DNA of 64,000 bases from contig JAPVXR010000008.1 of the NCBI GenBank assembly GCA_027214385.1, positions 62,001 to 126,000 on the forward strand, read 5' to 3'. Of the stretch, positions 37,648 through 49,342 are shown in pieces. The stretch's first letter is position 1. Each line of letters begins with the position of its first letter. The DNA comes from Cryomorphaceae bacterium 1068. GTDB lineage: Bacteria; Bacteroidota; Bacteroidia; Flavobacteriales_D; Cryomorphaceae. Below the pieces are notes generated by a model. It did not search any database, was not told the origin of the DNA, and saw nothing but the letters and a program-made list of their open reading frames with translations. The position numbers were made by a program, and so were the translations under genes.

Positions 37648-38178
37648 ATGGATTTGTCTCAAATATTGTCAATCGCGGGAAAACCCGGCCTCTTCAAGAT
37701 TTTAAACCAGTCACGTGGTGGCGTAGTGGTTACTTCGCTAAACGATGGAAAGAAGATGGTTATCGGTCAAACGCAACGCGTGAGTACCTTGAGTGATATT
37801 TCCATTTATACTCTCGAAGGCGATGAGCCGTTGGCCAATATCTTTGAGAAGATGAAGAAACAGTCGGGTGGAAAAGAAGTCGAAGTAGAGTTTAAAGACC
37901 CGGATGCTTTGCGCGAATATTTCTTCAGAATTTTTCCGGAGCACGATGAAGACCGAGTCTATCCTTCAGATATCAAGAAGATGATCAAGTGGTTTAATCT
38001 TCTTTTAGAGAAGGGACTTCTTGATTCTGTTGAGGGAGAAAAAGAAGAAGAGACTGCATCAGAGGAAGTTGAGGCGAAAGAGGAAGCTCCCAAAGCTGAG
38101 GCGAATAAAGCTGCAGATAAACCAAAGGCTGAAAAGAAGCCCAAAGCGAAACCTGCGAAAAAGGAGAAAGAAGAGTAG
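37648..38178 (+). CDS. DUF5606 family cytoplasmic protein with charged tail
   Basis: A 176-residue protein. Residues 1-130 are a compact conserved domain (MDLSQILSIAGKPGLFKIL, RGGVVVTSLNDGKKMVIG, FFRIFPEHDEDRVYPSDIKKM IKWFNLL). The last ~45 residues are a repetitive Lys/Glu/Ala tail. I recognise the domain as DUF5606, common across Bacteroidota and without a known role. It is cytoplasmic, with no signal or membrane segment. The charged tail could bind nucleic acid or ribosomes, but that is inference. It has its own promoter and converges on murB with six bases between stops. Confidence 0.85.
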   Translation: MDLSQILSIAGKPGLFKILNQSRGGVVVTSLNDGKKMVIGQTQRVSTLSDISIYTLEGDEPLANIFEKMKKQSGGKEVEVEFKDPDALREYFFRIFPEHDEDRVYPSDIKKMIKWFNLLLEKGLLDSVEGEKEEETASEEVEAKEEAPKAEANKAADKPKAEKKPKAKPAKKEKEE

Positions 38179-38184
38179 ACCAGC

Positions 38185-39201
38185 TCAAATAATATTTACT
38201 TCCCTCTCCAGCTCAACTCCGAATTTCTTTTTAACATCTTCGAGTATTTCCGTTGAGAGATCATAAATCTCTTTTCCTGTAGCACCTCCGTGATTTACGA
38301 GAACCAAAGCCTGTTTGGCGTGAACGCCGTAGTTTTCGCGAAGAAATCCCTTCCAACCTGATTTTTCGATTAACCAGCCGGCAGCCAATTTGAACTTCCC
38401 TTCAGCAGAAGGGTAAAAAGGCATCGAAGGATTTTGTTCTACGAGTCTTTGATATACCGCCTCGGTCACGATAGGATTCTTGAAAAAACTGCCGGCGTTG
38501 CCGATCACTTTCGGATCAGGCAGCTTCGAACTGCGAATGTTGATCACTGCTTGGCTCACATCTGCAATGTTCGGCTCGTGTATTCCTAACGAGTTCAATT
38601 CGCCCTGAATGGCTCCATATGAGGTGTTGAGTTGAGGTTGTTTGAATAAGCGAAAGGTTACAGAAACAATAATGTACTTGTTCTTGAGTCGCCTTTTGAA
38701 AACGCTTTCGCGGTAACCGAATTGACAAGCTTCGGCATCGAACTTTTCTGTTTTGAGCGTTTCCAAATTGAAAGCCTCCAATTCGTGAAAGCGGTCTTTT
38801 ACTTCTACGCCGTAAGCGCCTATGTTTTGCATTGGGCTGGCGCCAACATTACCGGGAATTAGCGAAAGATTTTCCAATCCTGCCCAACCATTTTCTATGC
38901 AGTGCATGACGAATTCATGCCAATTTTCGCCTGCTCCTGAGTTGACGTAGAAGTGCTTATCATCTTCATTCACTAGCTCTATTCCGGGCACTTCGTTTTT
39001 CAAAACCAATCCATCAAAATCCGAGGTAAGCAAGAGATTGCTTCCTCCGCCCAAGATGAGGAGGGGCATCGCTTTGAGCTCTTCATTCTTGAAGATTTCC
39101 TTCAAATCTGCAGATGAAGAGAAGCGAACCATCTTGGCTGCTTTGACCTCAATTCCAAATGTGTTGTACGCTTTGAGCGAAGCATTTTCCAAAATCTCCA
39201 T
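38185..39201 (-). CDS. murB: UDP-N-acetylenolpyruvoylglucosamine reductase
   Basis: A 338-residue type I MurB that makes UDP-N-acetylmuramic acid for peptidoglycan. The FAD domain starts ASLKAYNTFGIEVKAAK and has LLILGGGSNLLLTSDFDG and LSLIPGNVGASPMQNIGAYG. The catalytic serine is in NAGSFFKNP, and the C-terminal glutamate region is GGATGKEIYDLS. The additional tyrosine-loop region (ACQFGYRESVFK) puts it in the E. coli class. The ATG at 39201 is supported by an exact -7 box just upstream, which lies inside the longer frame starting at 39264. Confidence 0.96.
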   Translation of the reverse strand: MEILENASLKAYNTFGIEVKAAKMVRFSSSADLKEIFKNEELKAMPLLILGGGSNLLLTSDFDGLVLKNEVPGIELVNEDDKHFYVNSGAGENWHEFVMHCIENGWAGLENLSLIPGNVGASPMQNIGAYGVEVKDRFHELEAFNLETLKTEKFDAEACQFGYRESVFKRRLKNKYIIVSVTFRLFKQPQLNTSYGAIQGELNSLGIHEPNIADVSQAVINIRSSKLPDPKVIGNAGSFFKNPIVTEAVYQRLVEQNPSMPFYPSAEGKFKLAAGWLIEKSGWKGFLRENYGVHAKQALVLVNHGGATGKEIYDLSTEILEDVKKKFGVELEREVNII

Positions 39202-39216
39202 AGGACAAGTTTGGCA

Positions 39217-39224
39217 CAAAACTA
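39217..39224 (-). promoter_or_regulatory. -7 box for murB
   Basis: The minus strand reads TAGTTTTG, an exact TAnnTTTG, 15 bases before ATG 39201. The divergent glycosyltransferase promoter lies only about 30 bases away. Confidence 0.55.
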
Positions 39225-39252
39225 AACTGAAATCCGGTTCGGGCGACTTCAC

Positions 39253-39260
39253 TACTTTTG
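39253..39260 (+). promoter_or_regulatory. -7 box for glycosyltransferase pair
   Basis: TACTTTTG is an exact TAnnTTTG. It covers the in-frame TTG at 39258, so the start must be downstream; GTG 39267 follows six bases later, which would be near-leaderless. Confidence 0.5.
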
Positions 39261-39266
39261 GCAATC

Positions 39267-40388
39267 GTGAAAAAGAGAATAATCGTATCCGTTAGCAATG
39301 ATCTGGCCACCGACCAACGGGTGCGCAAGCAATGTGAAGAGCTTTGGAAAGCGGGCTACGACATTTTGCTCCTGGGCAGACTTTTGCCAGGCAGTCCCTA
39401 TTTCGAGCGGCCGTATAAAACACAACGGGTGAAACTCCCCTTCAATAAGGGAGCACTCTTTTATGCTTCTCTGAATATTTATCTCTTTTTCAAGATTCTT
39501 TTTTCTCGGGCGGATATCCTTTGGGCCAATGATTTGGATACACTTCCGGCCAATTGGCTGGTATCATTGATGAAAGGTAAGCGCCTCGTCTACGATTCGC
39601 ATGAGTATTTCACAGAAGTGCCCGAAATTCAGCACAAACCAAGAGTGAAAAGTTTGTGGAAGTTTTTTGAGAAAAAGTGTATTCGTCGTACTGATTTGGT
39701 AATCACCGTGAGCCCGTCTATTGCAGATTTACTGAAGAAGACCTACCAACTCGACGAAGTACTGATTGTGCGCAATGTACCCTTGGGGTCAACAAAGTTG
39801 CCAAAAGCAACTAAAACGGATCTTGGTCTTGATGAAAATCGATTTCTACTCTTGCTGCAAGGCGGCGGTATCAACGTGAATCGGGGAGGAGAGGAGCTGG
39901 TGGAAGCCATGCGCCATATCGAAAAGGCCGACTTGGTCATTGTAGGCGGCGGCGATGCCATGCCCGAATTGAAAAGAATATCCGCAGAATTTGAGCTTAG
40001 GGACAAAGTCTGTTTCCTGCCCAGAATGCCTTACGAGGCCATGATGCGCTATACTTCTGCCGCCGATTTAGGGTTTTCCTTAGATAAAGATGGAAATCTG
40101 AACTATCGATTTAGCTTGCCCAATAAAGTATTCGATTATGCTATGGCGGGCTTACCTATGATCACTTCAGATCTTCCTGAGGTAGCCGCCTTCGTCCGAA
40201 GGAACGAAATTGGTGTGGTTCTCACTGAAGTGACGCCGCAAAAGATTGCTTTACAGGTGAATATGTTGGTGGAAAATCCGGTTGAGTTGAGTAGATTAAA
40301 ATTGAATGCATCTAAGATGTCTGCTGAGTTATCTTGGGAGAATGAATTTGCTCCTGTGTTGACTAAAATCAAAACAAACAATGCCTGA
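39267..40388 (+). CDS. Glycosyltransferase, GT4-like (group 1)
   Basis: A 373-residue cytoplasmic GT-B glycosyltransferase. The N-terminal half begins KKRIIVSVSNDLATDQRVRKQC, a pattern of one GT4 subgroup, and contains ILWANDLDTLPANW and VYDSHEYFTEVPEI. The C-terminal half has LLLLQGGGINVNRGGEEL and LPNKVFDYAMAGLPMITSD, with the nucleotide-sugar glutamate region replaced by FDYAMAG. I place the start at GTG 39267 since the upstream TTG falls in the promoter box. It overlaps the next glycosyltransferase by 8 bases. The sugar donor and acceptor are unknown; surface polysaccharide is likely. Confidence 0.85.
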   Translation: MKKRIIVSVSNDLATDQRVRKQCEELWKAGYDILLLGRLLPGSPYFERPYKTQRVKLPFNKGALFYASLNIYLFFKILFSRADILWANDLDTLPANWLVSLMKGKRLVYDSHEYFTEVPEIQHKPRVKSLWKFFEKKCIRRTDLVITVSPSIADLLKKTYQLDEVLIVRNVPLGSTKLPKATKTDLGLDENRFLLLLQGGGINVNRGGEELVEAMRHIEKADLVIVGGGDAMPELKRISAEFELRDKVCFLPRMPYEAMMRYTSAADLGFSLDKDGNLNYRFSLPNKVFDYAMAGLPMITSDLPEVAAFVRRNEIGVVLTEVTPQKIALQVNMLVENPVELSRLKLNASKMSAELSWENEFAPVLTKIKTNNA

Positions 40389-41493
40389 GGGAATCCATAT
40401 CGTTTCATTCGACGTTCCTTTCCCGCCCGATTATGGCGGGGTTATAGATGTATACTACAAGGCAAAAGCTTTGGCCGATCTTGGAATCAAAGTGAAGCTT
40501 CACTGCTTTGCTTACGGTCGAAGCAAGCAGTCTGCCGTGGCGAAAGATTTTGATGAAGTGATATACTATGAGCGCAAACTTAGCGCAGGAGCAATGCTTT
40601 CTAAAACTCCTTTTATCGTGAAGACCAGGAAGAGTCAAGAGCTTCTCGATAATCTACTCAAAAACGATTGGCCAATCTTGTTTGAAGGTCTGCATACGTG
40701 TGCTTGGTTGGATCATCCAAAGCTGAAAGATCGATTCAAAATCGTGAGAACACACAATATTGAGCACGACTATTATGCGCGATTGGGACGATCAGAAAAA
40801 AGTGTTTTTCGAAAGCAGTATTTCAAGGCGGAAGCCAAGAAACTTCGAGCATTTGAGAAAGTGCTGACTAAAAACCAAAAAATACTTGCCATCAGTCAAG
40901 GTGATCAGGCTTATTTTGAGAAAAAATACGGGAAGACAGATTTAATTTATCCCTTTCATCCCGAGTTTGTGATGCCTCGAAAGGGCAAAGGCGATTATGC
41001 TTTTTATCACGGTAAGCTTGAAGTATCAGAGAATCAGGAAGCGCTTGATTTTTTGGTGAACAAAGTTTTCTCGCAGTCAAAGATTCCCTTGGTGGTAGCG
41101 GGAAAAGGGAGCGAAAAGGACGTTGCGCCATTTCGTAACTCAGGTGCAAATGTCACCTACCACCTCAATCCAAATGCTAAAGAAATGAAGAGTCTTTCGC
41201 AGGAAGCAGGTGTTCATGTTTTGCCCACATTCCAGACTACCGGATTCAAATTGAAATTACTGTACTCACTTCAAAATGAGGTAGAAGTCATTGTGAATGA
41301 AGCGATGGTAAAGAATACAGGTTTGGAAAATTTAGTCACGAAAGTGAAAACCCCCGAGCAGTTTAGAAAAGCGATTAAGAAAGCATTAATAAGCCCGCTA
41401 TCTGAAACGAAAATCAAAAAGAGGAAGGAATTATTAGAGCTTCATTATTCCAATTCTCAGCAAGCGAAAAGAATTATAGACTTGCTTGACTGA
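40381..41493 (+). CDS. Second glycosyltransferase, GT-B fold
   Basis: A 370-residue protein starting MPEGIHIVSFDVPFPPDYGGV, the glycine-rich start of a GT4-type enzyme. It has IVRTHNIEHDYYARL (acceptor-side His motif), AISQGDQAYFEKKYG, and then FYHGKLEVSENQEALDFL and VHVLPTFQTTGFKLKLLYSL in place of the classical E-x7-E. Related Bacteroidota proteins are annotated as mannosyltransferases; the specificity is unproven. It is coupled to the preceding glycosyltransferase (8-base overlap), and its stop overlaps the convergent FtsE-like gene by 20 bases. Confidence 0.8.
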   Translation: MPEGIHIVSFDVPFPPDYGGVIDVYYKAKALADLGIKVKLHCFAYGRSKQSAVAKDFDEVIYYERKLSAGAMLSKTPFIVKTRKSQELLDNLLKNDWPILFEGLHTCAWLDHPKLKDRFKIVRTHNIEHDYYARLGRSEKSVFRKQYFKAEAKKLRAFEKVLTKNQKILAISQGDQAYFEKKYGKTDLIYPFHPEFVMPRKGKGDYAFYHGKLEVSENQEALDFLVNKVFSQSKIPLVVAGKGSEKDVAPFRNSGANVTYHLNPNAKEMKSLSQEAGVHVLPTFQTTGFKLKLLYSLQNEVEVIVNEAMVKNTGLENLVTKVKTPEQFRKAIKKALISPLSETKIKKRKELLELHYSNSQQAKRIIDLLD

Positions 41494-42166
41494 CCTTTTC
41501 TTCGGTTACCGAATTCCCTTCACAACGAATCACTCGCGAAGAGAATTTCTTCATGTGCACATAGTCGTGAGTGGCCATTAAGACTGCTCTTCCCGATTTT
41601 GAAATCGTGTTGAGCAAATTCAAAATCTCTTCAGTGGTGTTGGGATCTAGATTTCCCGTGGGTTCGTCGGCCAGAATTAGGTCGGGATCATTGAGCAAAG
41701 CTCGAGCAATGGCTACTCTTTGCTGCTCACCACCTGAAAGTTCGTGTGGCATTTTGTAGCCTTTATTTCCCAGGCCTACCTTCTCGAGCACTTCTTGCAT
41801 ACGTTCGCTCATCTCCATTTTGTTCTTCCATCCGGTGGCTTTCAAGACAAAAAGCAGATTATCATTGACAGAGCGATCTGTTAAAAGTTCAAAATCTTGA
41901 AAAACGATTCCCAGCTTTCGTCGGAGATATGGTACCTGAGATCGCTTCATTTTTTTCAAATCAAACTCACCGACAAATCCCTCGCCTTCTGTTAAGGGCA
42001 AAGCACCGTAAAGGGTCTTGAGCAAGCTGCTTTTACCCGTTCCCGTTTTTCCGATAAGGTACACGAAGTCCCCCTTGTCCAGCTGAATGTTGACATCAGA
42101 AAGCACGAGGTGGTCGCCTTGAAATATTTTGGCATCCTTTATTTCGACGATGGTATCTAAGGCCAT
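41474..42166 (-). CDS. ftsE: FtsE-like ABC ATPase without adjacent ftsX
   Basis: A 230-residue ATPase of the FtsE/LolD/MacB group. Walker [10 protein letters not shown], signature [17 protein letters not shown], Walker [14 protein letters not shown] and H-loop [13 protein letters not shown] are complete. [15 protein letters not shown] after the Q-loop matches FtsE. In E. coli FtsEX regulates septal peptidoglycan hydrolases; here no ftsX is next to it, and LolD is the main alternative identity. It lies opposite the TPR/barrel pair (divergent) and converges on a glycosyltransferase. Confidence 0.85.
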   Translation of the reverse strand: MALDTIVEIKDAKIFQGDHLVLSDVNIQLDKGDFVYLIGKTGTGKSSLLKTLYGALPLTEGEGFVGEFDLKKMKRSQVPYLRRKLGIVFQDFELLTDRSVNDNLLFVLKATGWKNKMEMSERMQEVLEKVGLGNKGYKMPHELSGGEQQRVAIARALLNDPDLILADEPTGNLDPNTTEEILNLLNTISKSGRAVLMATHDYVHMKKFSSRVIRCEGNSVTEEKVSQASL

Positions 42167-42348
42167 GGAGATGAATTTTGGGTAAAGCTATAATAATTTG
42201 GCGTGTCGATTGGCGTTAAAGCTGCTATTCAATGTTAGATTTTCTCGGCTATTCTTCACATTTCCGAGTTCAAAACTTTAGATCGCAAACCCTCATAAAC
42301 CCTGCTATACGACGTTACCTTTACTTGTTCTAAACTGACTATTCCATT

Positions 42349-45300
42349 ATGCCAAAGGTGTCGCCGGCAAGAAGTCTGCTATTCGTTTTTATGAGCCTCT
42401 TTCTGGGCTCTTCTTTTGCTCAACAAACCGAGAAATACCGTTCTGACTTGCTGCCTTATTACGAGGCATTAGCTTTGATGGAGCGCAGTCACTACGAGCC
42501 TGCGCGCAAGGGTTTTGAGGATTTTCTCGGTTCTGATGAAGTTGATCATGGTGAATTCAAAGTCAACGCGTTATACTACCGTGCAAAATCTGCCATGCAG
42601 CTCTTCCACAAGGATGCCGAATTTTTTATGGAGGAGTTTGTTCTCGGTCACCCGGAGAGTATTTGGTACCAAACGGCAGTGCTCGATTTGGGTCGATACA
42701 ATTTTAACCGCCGCGATTACGACGATGCTATACGTTGGTTGAAGGAATTGGATCAGCGCGATCTTGATGCCACCACTGCCGAAGAGGTTGAGTTTAAAAT
42801 TGGCTTCGCGGCTTTCGAATTGGAAGATTACGAGCAAGCCAAGAAGTCTTTTTACAGGTTGAAGGATAGCGAGAGTGTTTATGCGGGTCCTACCAATTAC
42901 TACTACGGACACATTGCTTACACGGAGGGGAATTACCAAACCGCTCTTGAGTCATTTAAGAAGGCAGAATCTGATGAAAATTTCGCGAAGGTGGTTCCTT
43001 ACTACGTCGCTCAGATTTACCACTACCAGGAAAAGTACGATGAGCTTATAGAATACGCTACACCACTTCTGGAGCAGGATGATGTTCAGCGAGGTGAGGA
43101 GATGGCATTGCTGGTTGGGAATGCCTATTACTCGAAAGAGCAATATGCAGAAGCGGTTCCATTTCTGGAAAAGTATATGGCTTCAACATACAATCCCGCT
43201 CCTGAGGATTCTTACCGTATGGGTTATTCTTATTACCGAACGGGTGATTTCGAAAAAGCCATCGATTACTTCACGAAGGCTTCTAAAGAAGACAATGCCT
43301 TGGGTCAGATTGCGACATACCAATTGGCAGACTCTTACCTCCAATTAGATCAGAAGAAATACGCGCAAAACGCGTTCAAGCTGGCTTCCAAGAAATTTTA
43401 TGACCCTGAAGTGACAGAAGATGCACTCTTCAATTATGCTAAATTGGCCTACGAGTTGAGCTACGATCCATTTCACGAAGCAATTATTGCTTTCGAGCAG
43501 TATTTGGAGACCTATCCCAATTCAGATCGGAAAGACGAGGCTTTTGAGTTTTTGCTCAAGGTACACTTGGCCACTAAGAATTACTCTGCTGCCCTTGACG
43601 CATTGGACAAGATCAAAACGCTCGACCCAATTCAAAAAGAGCATTATCAACTCTCTGCTTACAATCTAGGTGTGGAGAATATGAACAAGAAAAACCACGA
43701 GGAAGCACTGAAGTACTTTGCCATGTCAAAGAAGTTCAATGTGAATCCGCAAGTGAGTGCATTGGCCGAATATTGGAAAGGAGATATCGCTTACCGCGAA
43801 TCGGAGTACGACGATGCCATTGCGGCTTACCGAACGTTTCTAAACAATCCATCAGCTTATGGTACGGAATATTACAACTTGGCCAATTACAACATCGGTT
43901 ACTGCGCCTTCAAAAGCGGAGATTACGATGTTTCACTTGTGGCCTTTCGTAAATATGTGTCTGCATCGGGTATCGACGATAAGCGAAAGAATGATGCCTA
44001 CTTGCGAATCGGAGACTTGCACTTGGTCAACAAAAACTACAAAGAGGCGATTGAGAGTTATGACTTGGCTGTAGGTGCTAAAGAGGTCAATGTTGATTAC
44101 GCACTCTTTCAGCAGGCTATGGCAGAAGGCTACGCCGATAATTTTGACGGAAAGACTCAGAAGCTAAGAGAGTTATTGACGTCTTTTCCTCAGACCAGCT
44201 TAGCATCTGTGGCAAATTTTGAGCTTGGTACAGCTTACTTTATGCAGGATAAGCTGAATCCGGCATTGGATGCCTTTAATACGGTCGTTGAGGATTATGC
44301 TCAGTCGCCATACCGCAAGCGGGCCTTGCTGCAACGAGGTTTGGTACAGTACCGCCTTGGTAAGTACGATGATGCCATCGCGACCTATGAAGAAGTCGTA
44401 GCAGATTACGGAGTTGACTCAGAATCGCAGGAGGCAATTGCCACTTTAAAAAATATTTATCTTGATTTGGGCCGAATCGATGACTTTACCGCTTGGCTTG
44501 ATGAAGTTCCGGATTACGAAGTTTCACCGATGGAAATCGACAGCCTGACATACCAAGCTGCAGAAAACCTTGTGGCCGATGGTGATTGTGATCAAGCGAT
44601 TACCTCTTTTGAAAAGTACCTGATTAAATTCCCCAAAGGCCTTTTTGCAACGAACTCAAATTACTATTTGGCCGATTGTTCTTACCGTAAAAATGATTAC
44701 TCCAAAGCTCTCAGCGGTTTTGAATACGTGGTGCAGCAGCCGGTAGGTCAGTTTACGGAGCCATCTCTCTTGGGTGCAGCAAATATTCGCTTTAAGCAAA
44801 ATGACTACGAAGAGGCTCTGGGCCACTTCCGAGCCTTGGAAGGTGTTGCTGAATTTTCGGTGAATGTGTTGAGGGCGCAAACCGGTCAGATGCGAACGAA
44901 CTATCAGCTTGGTAATTATGAAGATGCGGTGGTAGCTATCGAGAAAGTTCTCAGCAATGAAAATGTGACGAATGAACTAAAAGTAGAGGCCAGGTTAAAC
45001 CGTGCGAGAATCAACTTTACCGAAAGAAAGTACGATGAGGCAGAGCCCGATTACCAGTGGCTGGCGGCCAAGAAAGCTACGGAAGCAGGAGCTGAATCCA
45101 AGTTCCGCTTGGCGCAAATAGCATACACCCGCGAAGAATTGGACAAGGCAGAAGCGATGGTTTTTGAATTGATAAAGGAGTTCCCTGCTTCAGATTACTG
45201 GAAAGTGAAATCGTTTATTCTCCTGGCAGATGTGTATGCAGCGCGCGACGATTTCTTTCAGGCAAAAGCTACGCTGCAGAGCGTGATTGACAACGTCACT

Positions 45301-45447
45301 ACTCCGGCGCTGGTCAAAGAAGCTGAGGCTAAGTTGGACTTGATCCTTCAAAAGGAAAATGAATTTATCTCGGCTGGTGATACGATTGCTGCTCCAGATA
45401 CTCTGGATTACGAAGACGAGTACCGCGAACTAATCAAAGAAGATTGA
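42349..45447 (+). CDS. Large exported tetratricopeptide repeat protein
   Basis: A 1032-residue protein with a signal peptide (residues 1-24, ending SSFAQ). Almost all of the rest consists of tetratricopeptide-type helical repeats, such as YDDAIRWLKELDQRD, YEQAKKSFYRLKDSE, YQTALESFKKAESDE, YAEAVPFLEKYMAST and FEKAIDYFTKASKED. I count about 20 or more. It should act in the periplasm as a scaffold for protein complexes. A near-consensus promoter box (TACCTTTA at 42316-42323) precedes it. Its TGA overlaps the ATG of a beta-barrel gene (TGATG), so the two are produced together and likely interact. No specific function is recognisable. Confidence 0.9.
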   Translation: MPKVSPARSLLFVFMSLFLGSSFAQQTEKYRSDLLPYYEALALMERSHYEPARKGFEDFLGSDEVDHGEFKVNALYYRAKSAMQLFHKDAEFFMEEFVLGHPESIWYQTAVLDLGRYNFNRRDYDDAIRWLKELDQRDLDATTAEEVEFKIGFAAFELEDYEQAKKSFYRLKDSESVYAGPTNYYYGHIAYTEGNYQTALESFKKAESDENFAKVVPYYVAQIYHYQEKYDELIEYATPLLEQDDVQRGEEMALLVGNAYYSKEQYAEAVPFLEKYMASTYNPAPEDSYRMGYSYYRTGDFEKAIDYFTKASKEDNALGQIATYQLADSYLQLDQKKYAQNAFKLASKKFYDPEVTEDALFNYAKLAYELSYDPFHEAIIAFEQYLETYPNSDRKDEAFEFLLKVHLATKNYSAALDALDKIKTLDPIQKEHYQLSAYNLGVENMNKKNHEEALKYFAMSKKFNVNPQVSALAEYWKGDIAYRESEYDDAIAAYRTFLNNPSAYGTEYYNLANYNIGYCAFKSGDYDVSLVAFRKYVSASGIDDKRKNDAYLRIGDLHLVNKNYKEAIESYDLAVGAKEVNVDYALFQQAMAEGYADNFDGKTQKLRELLTSFPQTSLASVANFELGTAYFMQDKLNPALDAFNTVVEDYAQSPYRKRALLQRGLVQYRLGKYDDAIATYEEVVADYGVDSESQEAIATLKNIYLDLGRIDDFTAWLDEVPDYEVSPMEIDSLTYQAAENLVADGDCDQAITSFEKYLIKFPKGLFATNSNYYLADCSYRKNDYSKALSGFEYVVQQPVGQFTEPSLLGAANIRFKQNDYEEALGHFRALEGVAEFSVNVLRAQTGQMRTNYQLGNYEDAVVAIEKVLSNENVTNELKVEARLNRARINFTERKYDEAEPDYQWLAAKKATEAGAESKFRLAQIAYTREELDKAEAMVFELIKEFPASDYWKVKSFILLADVYAARDDFFQAKATLQSVIDNVTTPALVKEAEAKLDLILQKENEFISAGDTIAAPDTLDYEDEYRELIKED

Positions 45448-47174
45448 TGAAAGCCATGAAACGACCTATCTTAACTTTCTTTTTTGCTTTTGGTGTGGCC
45501 ATCGCTTTGCATGCGCAAGATGGAGGAGAGTTTGATCAAACTCAAGTCATTACGGGAGACCGAACACTCACTGTTCAGAAAGCATTTAAAATTTCTGAAG
45601 CGGCGACACCGAAGGATATTGAGGTGAAGCCGGGAAAGTTGTCTTATCAGATGATTCCGAAAAGACCTGCGCTCACAGTAGAAGTAGACACTATAGAACC
45701 TGCAAAGGTGAAAGTGCGCGAACCGCTGGAGAAACTCTACAAAGGTTATGTTAAAGGTGGAGTGGGGACTTTTGCCACTCCTTACCTCGAGGCTTATTAT
45801 GCCTCAGATCGAGATCGCGATCTTTCTTATGGCGCCCATCTCAGACACCTCTCGCACAATGATGGGGTTAATCGTCCGGTGGGATTTAGCGGGATGAGCC
45901 AAAATGCTATCGACGTTTGGGGAAAGAAAATTTTCAAAAAGCACAGTTTTCAGGCCGATCTGGGCTATCAATTGAATACTTGGCACTACTATGGTTTCGA
46001 TCCACAGGATGCCGATATCGACAGAGACGATTACCGACAGCGATTCAATCTCTTCGATTTGAATACAGGCTGGAGAAGCTACTACCGTGACTCTTCTAAG
46101 GTGAATCATGACATCGGCTTGGATTTTTACTACCTCGATGACAGCTACGAGTCCAATGAGTTTGGTGTAAACGCCACGGCAGATTTGCATAGCTACCAAG
46201 GAGATCAGTTCTACAATCTGGATTTGGGATTTGATCTTATCAGCTATCAGGGCGGAGGTCTACAACCTTTCGTATTCATGGATGACAGCACCACTGTCAT
46301 TCCGTCGGATGACGAAACCAATGCCATTTTGCATGCTACTCCAAAAGTGATCTTGCGGAGAGACGGGCTGAGAGCGGAGGTAGGTTTGGGTCTTTACGGA
46401 AGATTCTCAAACCAAGCGAGATTTCACGCTTTTCCTGATTTGGAATTCAGCTACGCCTTATTCAACAATATTTTTGTGCCATACGCAGGAATTACGGGAA
46501 ATGTGGAGCGAGTGAGTTACCGAACCCTGACCGAAGAAAATCCATTTGTTCTTTCACAAATCCCATTAGAGAATACCATCAATCGCTACCGTGTATTCGG
46601 AGGTTTTCGCGGTAGCGTGAGTAGTCAATTGAGTTTCAATATGGCAGCTTCCTACCAAAAAGGAGATAACACACCGCTTTTTGTAAACGACACCTTGGTG
46701 AGTCGTGAGAACCGTTTTTCGGTTATTTATGATGAGGTGAAAACCCTGACCTTTATGGGAGAGGTTACTTACCTCAATGAAGGTCAGTGGGGCGCTACTT
46801 TCCGCGGACAGATTTTTAGCTACAGCACAGAGAACGAAGATGAGGCATGGCACTTGCCGAATTTTGAATTCAACTTGGAAGGACATTACAATCTCTACGA
46901 TAAGTTCATCATTGCTGCTAATATCAACTTCATCGGTAGTCGACAGGTGAAGTCTCTGTGGCCAATTCCCGACCAGACGACAGAAGATGGTGGCTATTGG
47001 AAAGTAGACCTGGATCCTTATATCGATTTAGGTCTGTCGGTCGAGTACCGTTATACCACTCGCCTTTCAGCGTTTATCGAGGCCAATAATCTTACGGCCA
47101 CCAAATACGATATCTACTACCGATTTCCCGCTCAAAGAGCCTTTGTTATGGGCGGGGTGAAGTACTCATTCTAA
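45447..47174 (+). CDS. Outer-membrane beta-barrel protein partnered with TPR protein
   Basis: A 575-residue exported protein starting at ATG 45447 (an in-frame TTG at 45444 lies in the upstream stop). A signal peptide ends near LHAQ. A region of about 60 residues with ATPKDIEVKPGKLSYQMIP leads to a barrel of many amphipathic strands (YVKGGVGTFATPYLEAYYAS, FGGFRGSVSSQLSFNMAAS) that ends RAFVMGGVKYSF. It is TonB-receptor-like in the barrel but I see no plug domain. Bacteroidota often pair such a barrel with a long TPR protein, as here. Its role could be transport or envelope assembly; neither is shown. Confidence 0.8.
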   Translation: MKAMKRPILTFFFAFGVAIALHAQDGGEFDQTQVITGDRTLTVQKAFKISEAATPKDIEVKPGKLSYQMIPKRPALTVEVDTIEPAKVKVREPLEKLYKGYVKGGVGTFATPYLEAYYASDRDRDLSYGAHLRHLSHNDGVNRPVGFSGMSQNAIDVWGKKIFKKHSFQADLGYQLNTWHYYGFDPQDADIDRDDYRQRFNLFDLNTGWRSYYRDSSKVNHDIGLDFYYLDDSYESNEFGVNATADLHSYQGDQFYNLDLGFDLISYQGGGLQPFVFMDDSTTVIPSDDETNAILHATPKVILRRDGLRAEVGLGLYGRFSNQARFHAFPDLEFSYALFNNIFVPYAGITGNVERVSYRTLTEENPFVLSQIPLENTINRYRVFGGFRGSVSSQLSFNMAASYQKGDNTPLFVNDTLVSRENRFSVIYDEVKTLTFMGEVTYLNEGQWGATFRGQIFSYSTENEDEAWHLPNFEFNLEGHYNLYDKFIIAANINFIGSRQVKSLWPIPDQTTEDGGYWKVDLDPYIDLGLSVEYRYTTRLSAFIEANNLTATKYDIYYRFPAQRAFVMGGVKYSF

Positions 47175-47272
47175 GCCGATTTTCCATCCTCTTCATTGTC
47201 GTTTTTAGTGTTCTGTTGAAAACGCCATTATTTTGTTGATAAACATCAGTATTTACGCGCCTTTCAGAGTGA

Positions 47273-49291
<2,019 letters not shown>

Positions 49292-49313
49292 AAATCCGAT
49301 AAATAAATGATTG

Positions 49314-49341
49314 AAAAGCGGTTCCTTAAAGAGCCGCTTTT
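49314..49341 (+). terminator. Intrinsic terminator after gyrB
   Basis: The stem is AAAAGCGGTTC at 49314-49324 and GAGCCGCTTTT at 49331-49341 (11 bp, one G:T pair) with a six-base loop, followed by more T. It is 22 bases past the gyrB stop, and the flanking A run could also stop transcripts from the opposite strand. Confidence 0.85.
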
Positions 49342-49342
49342 T

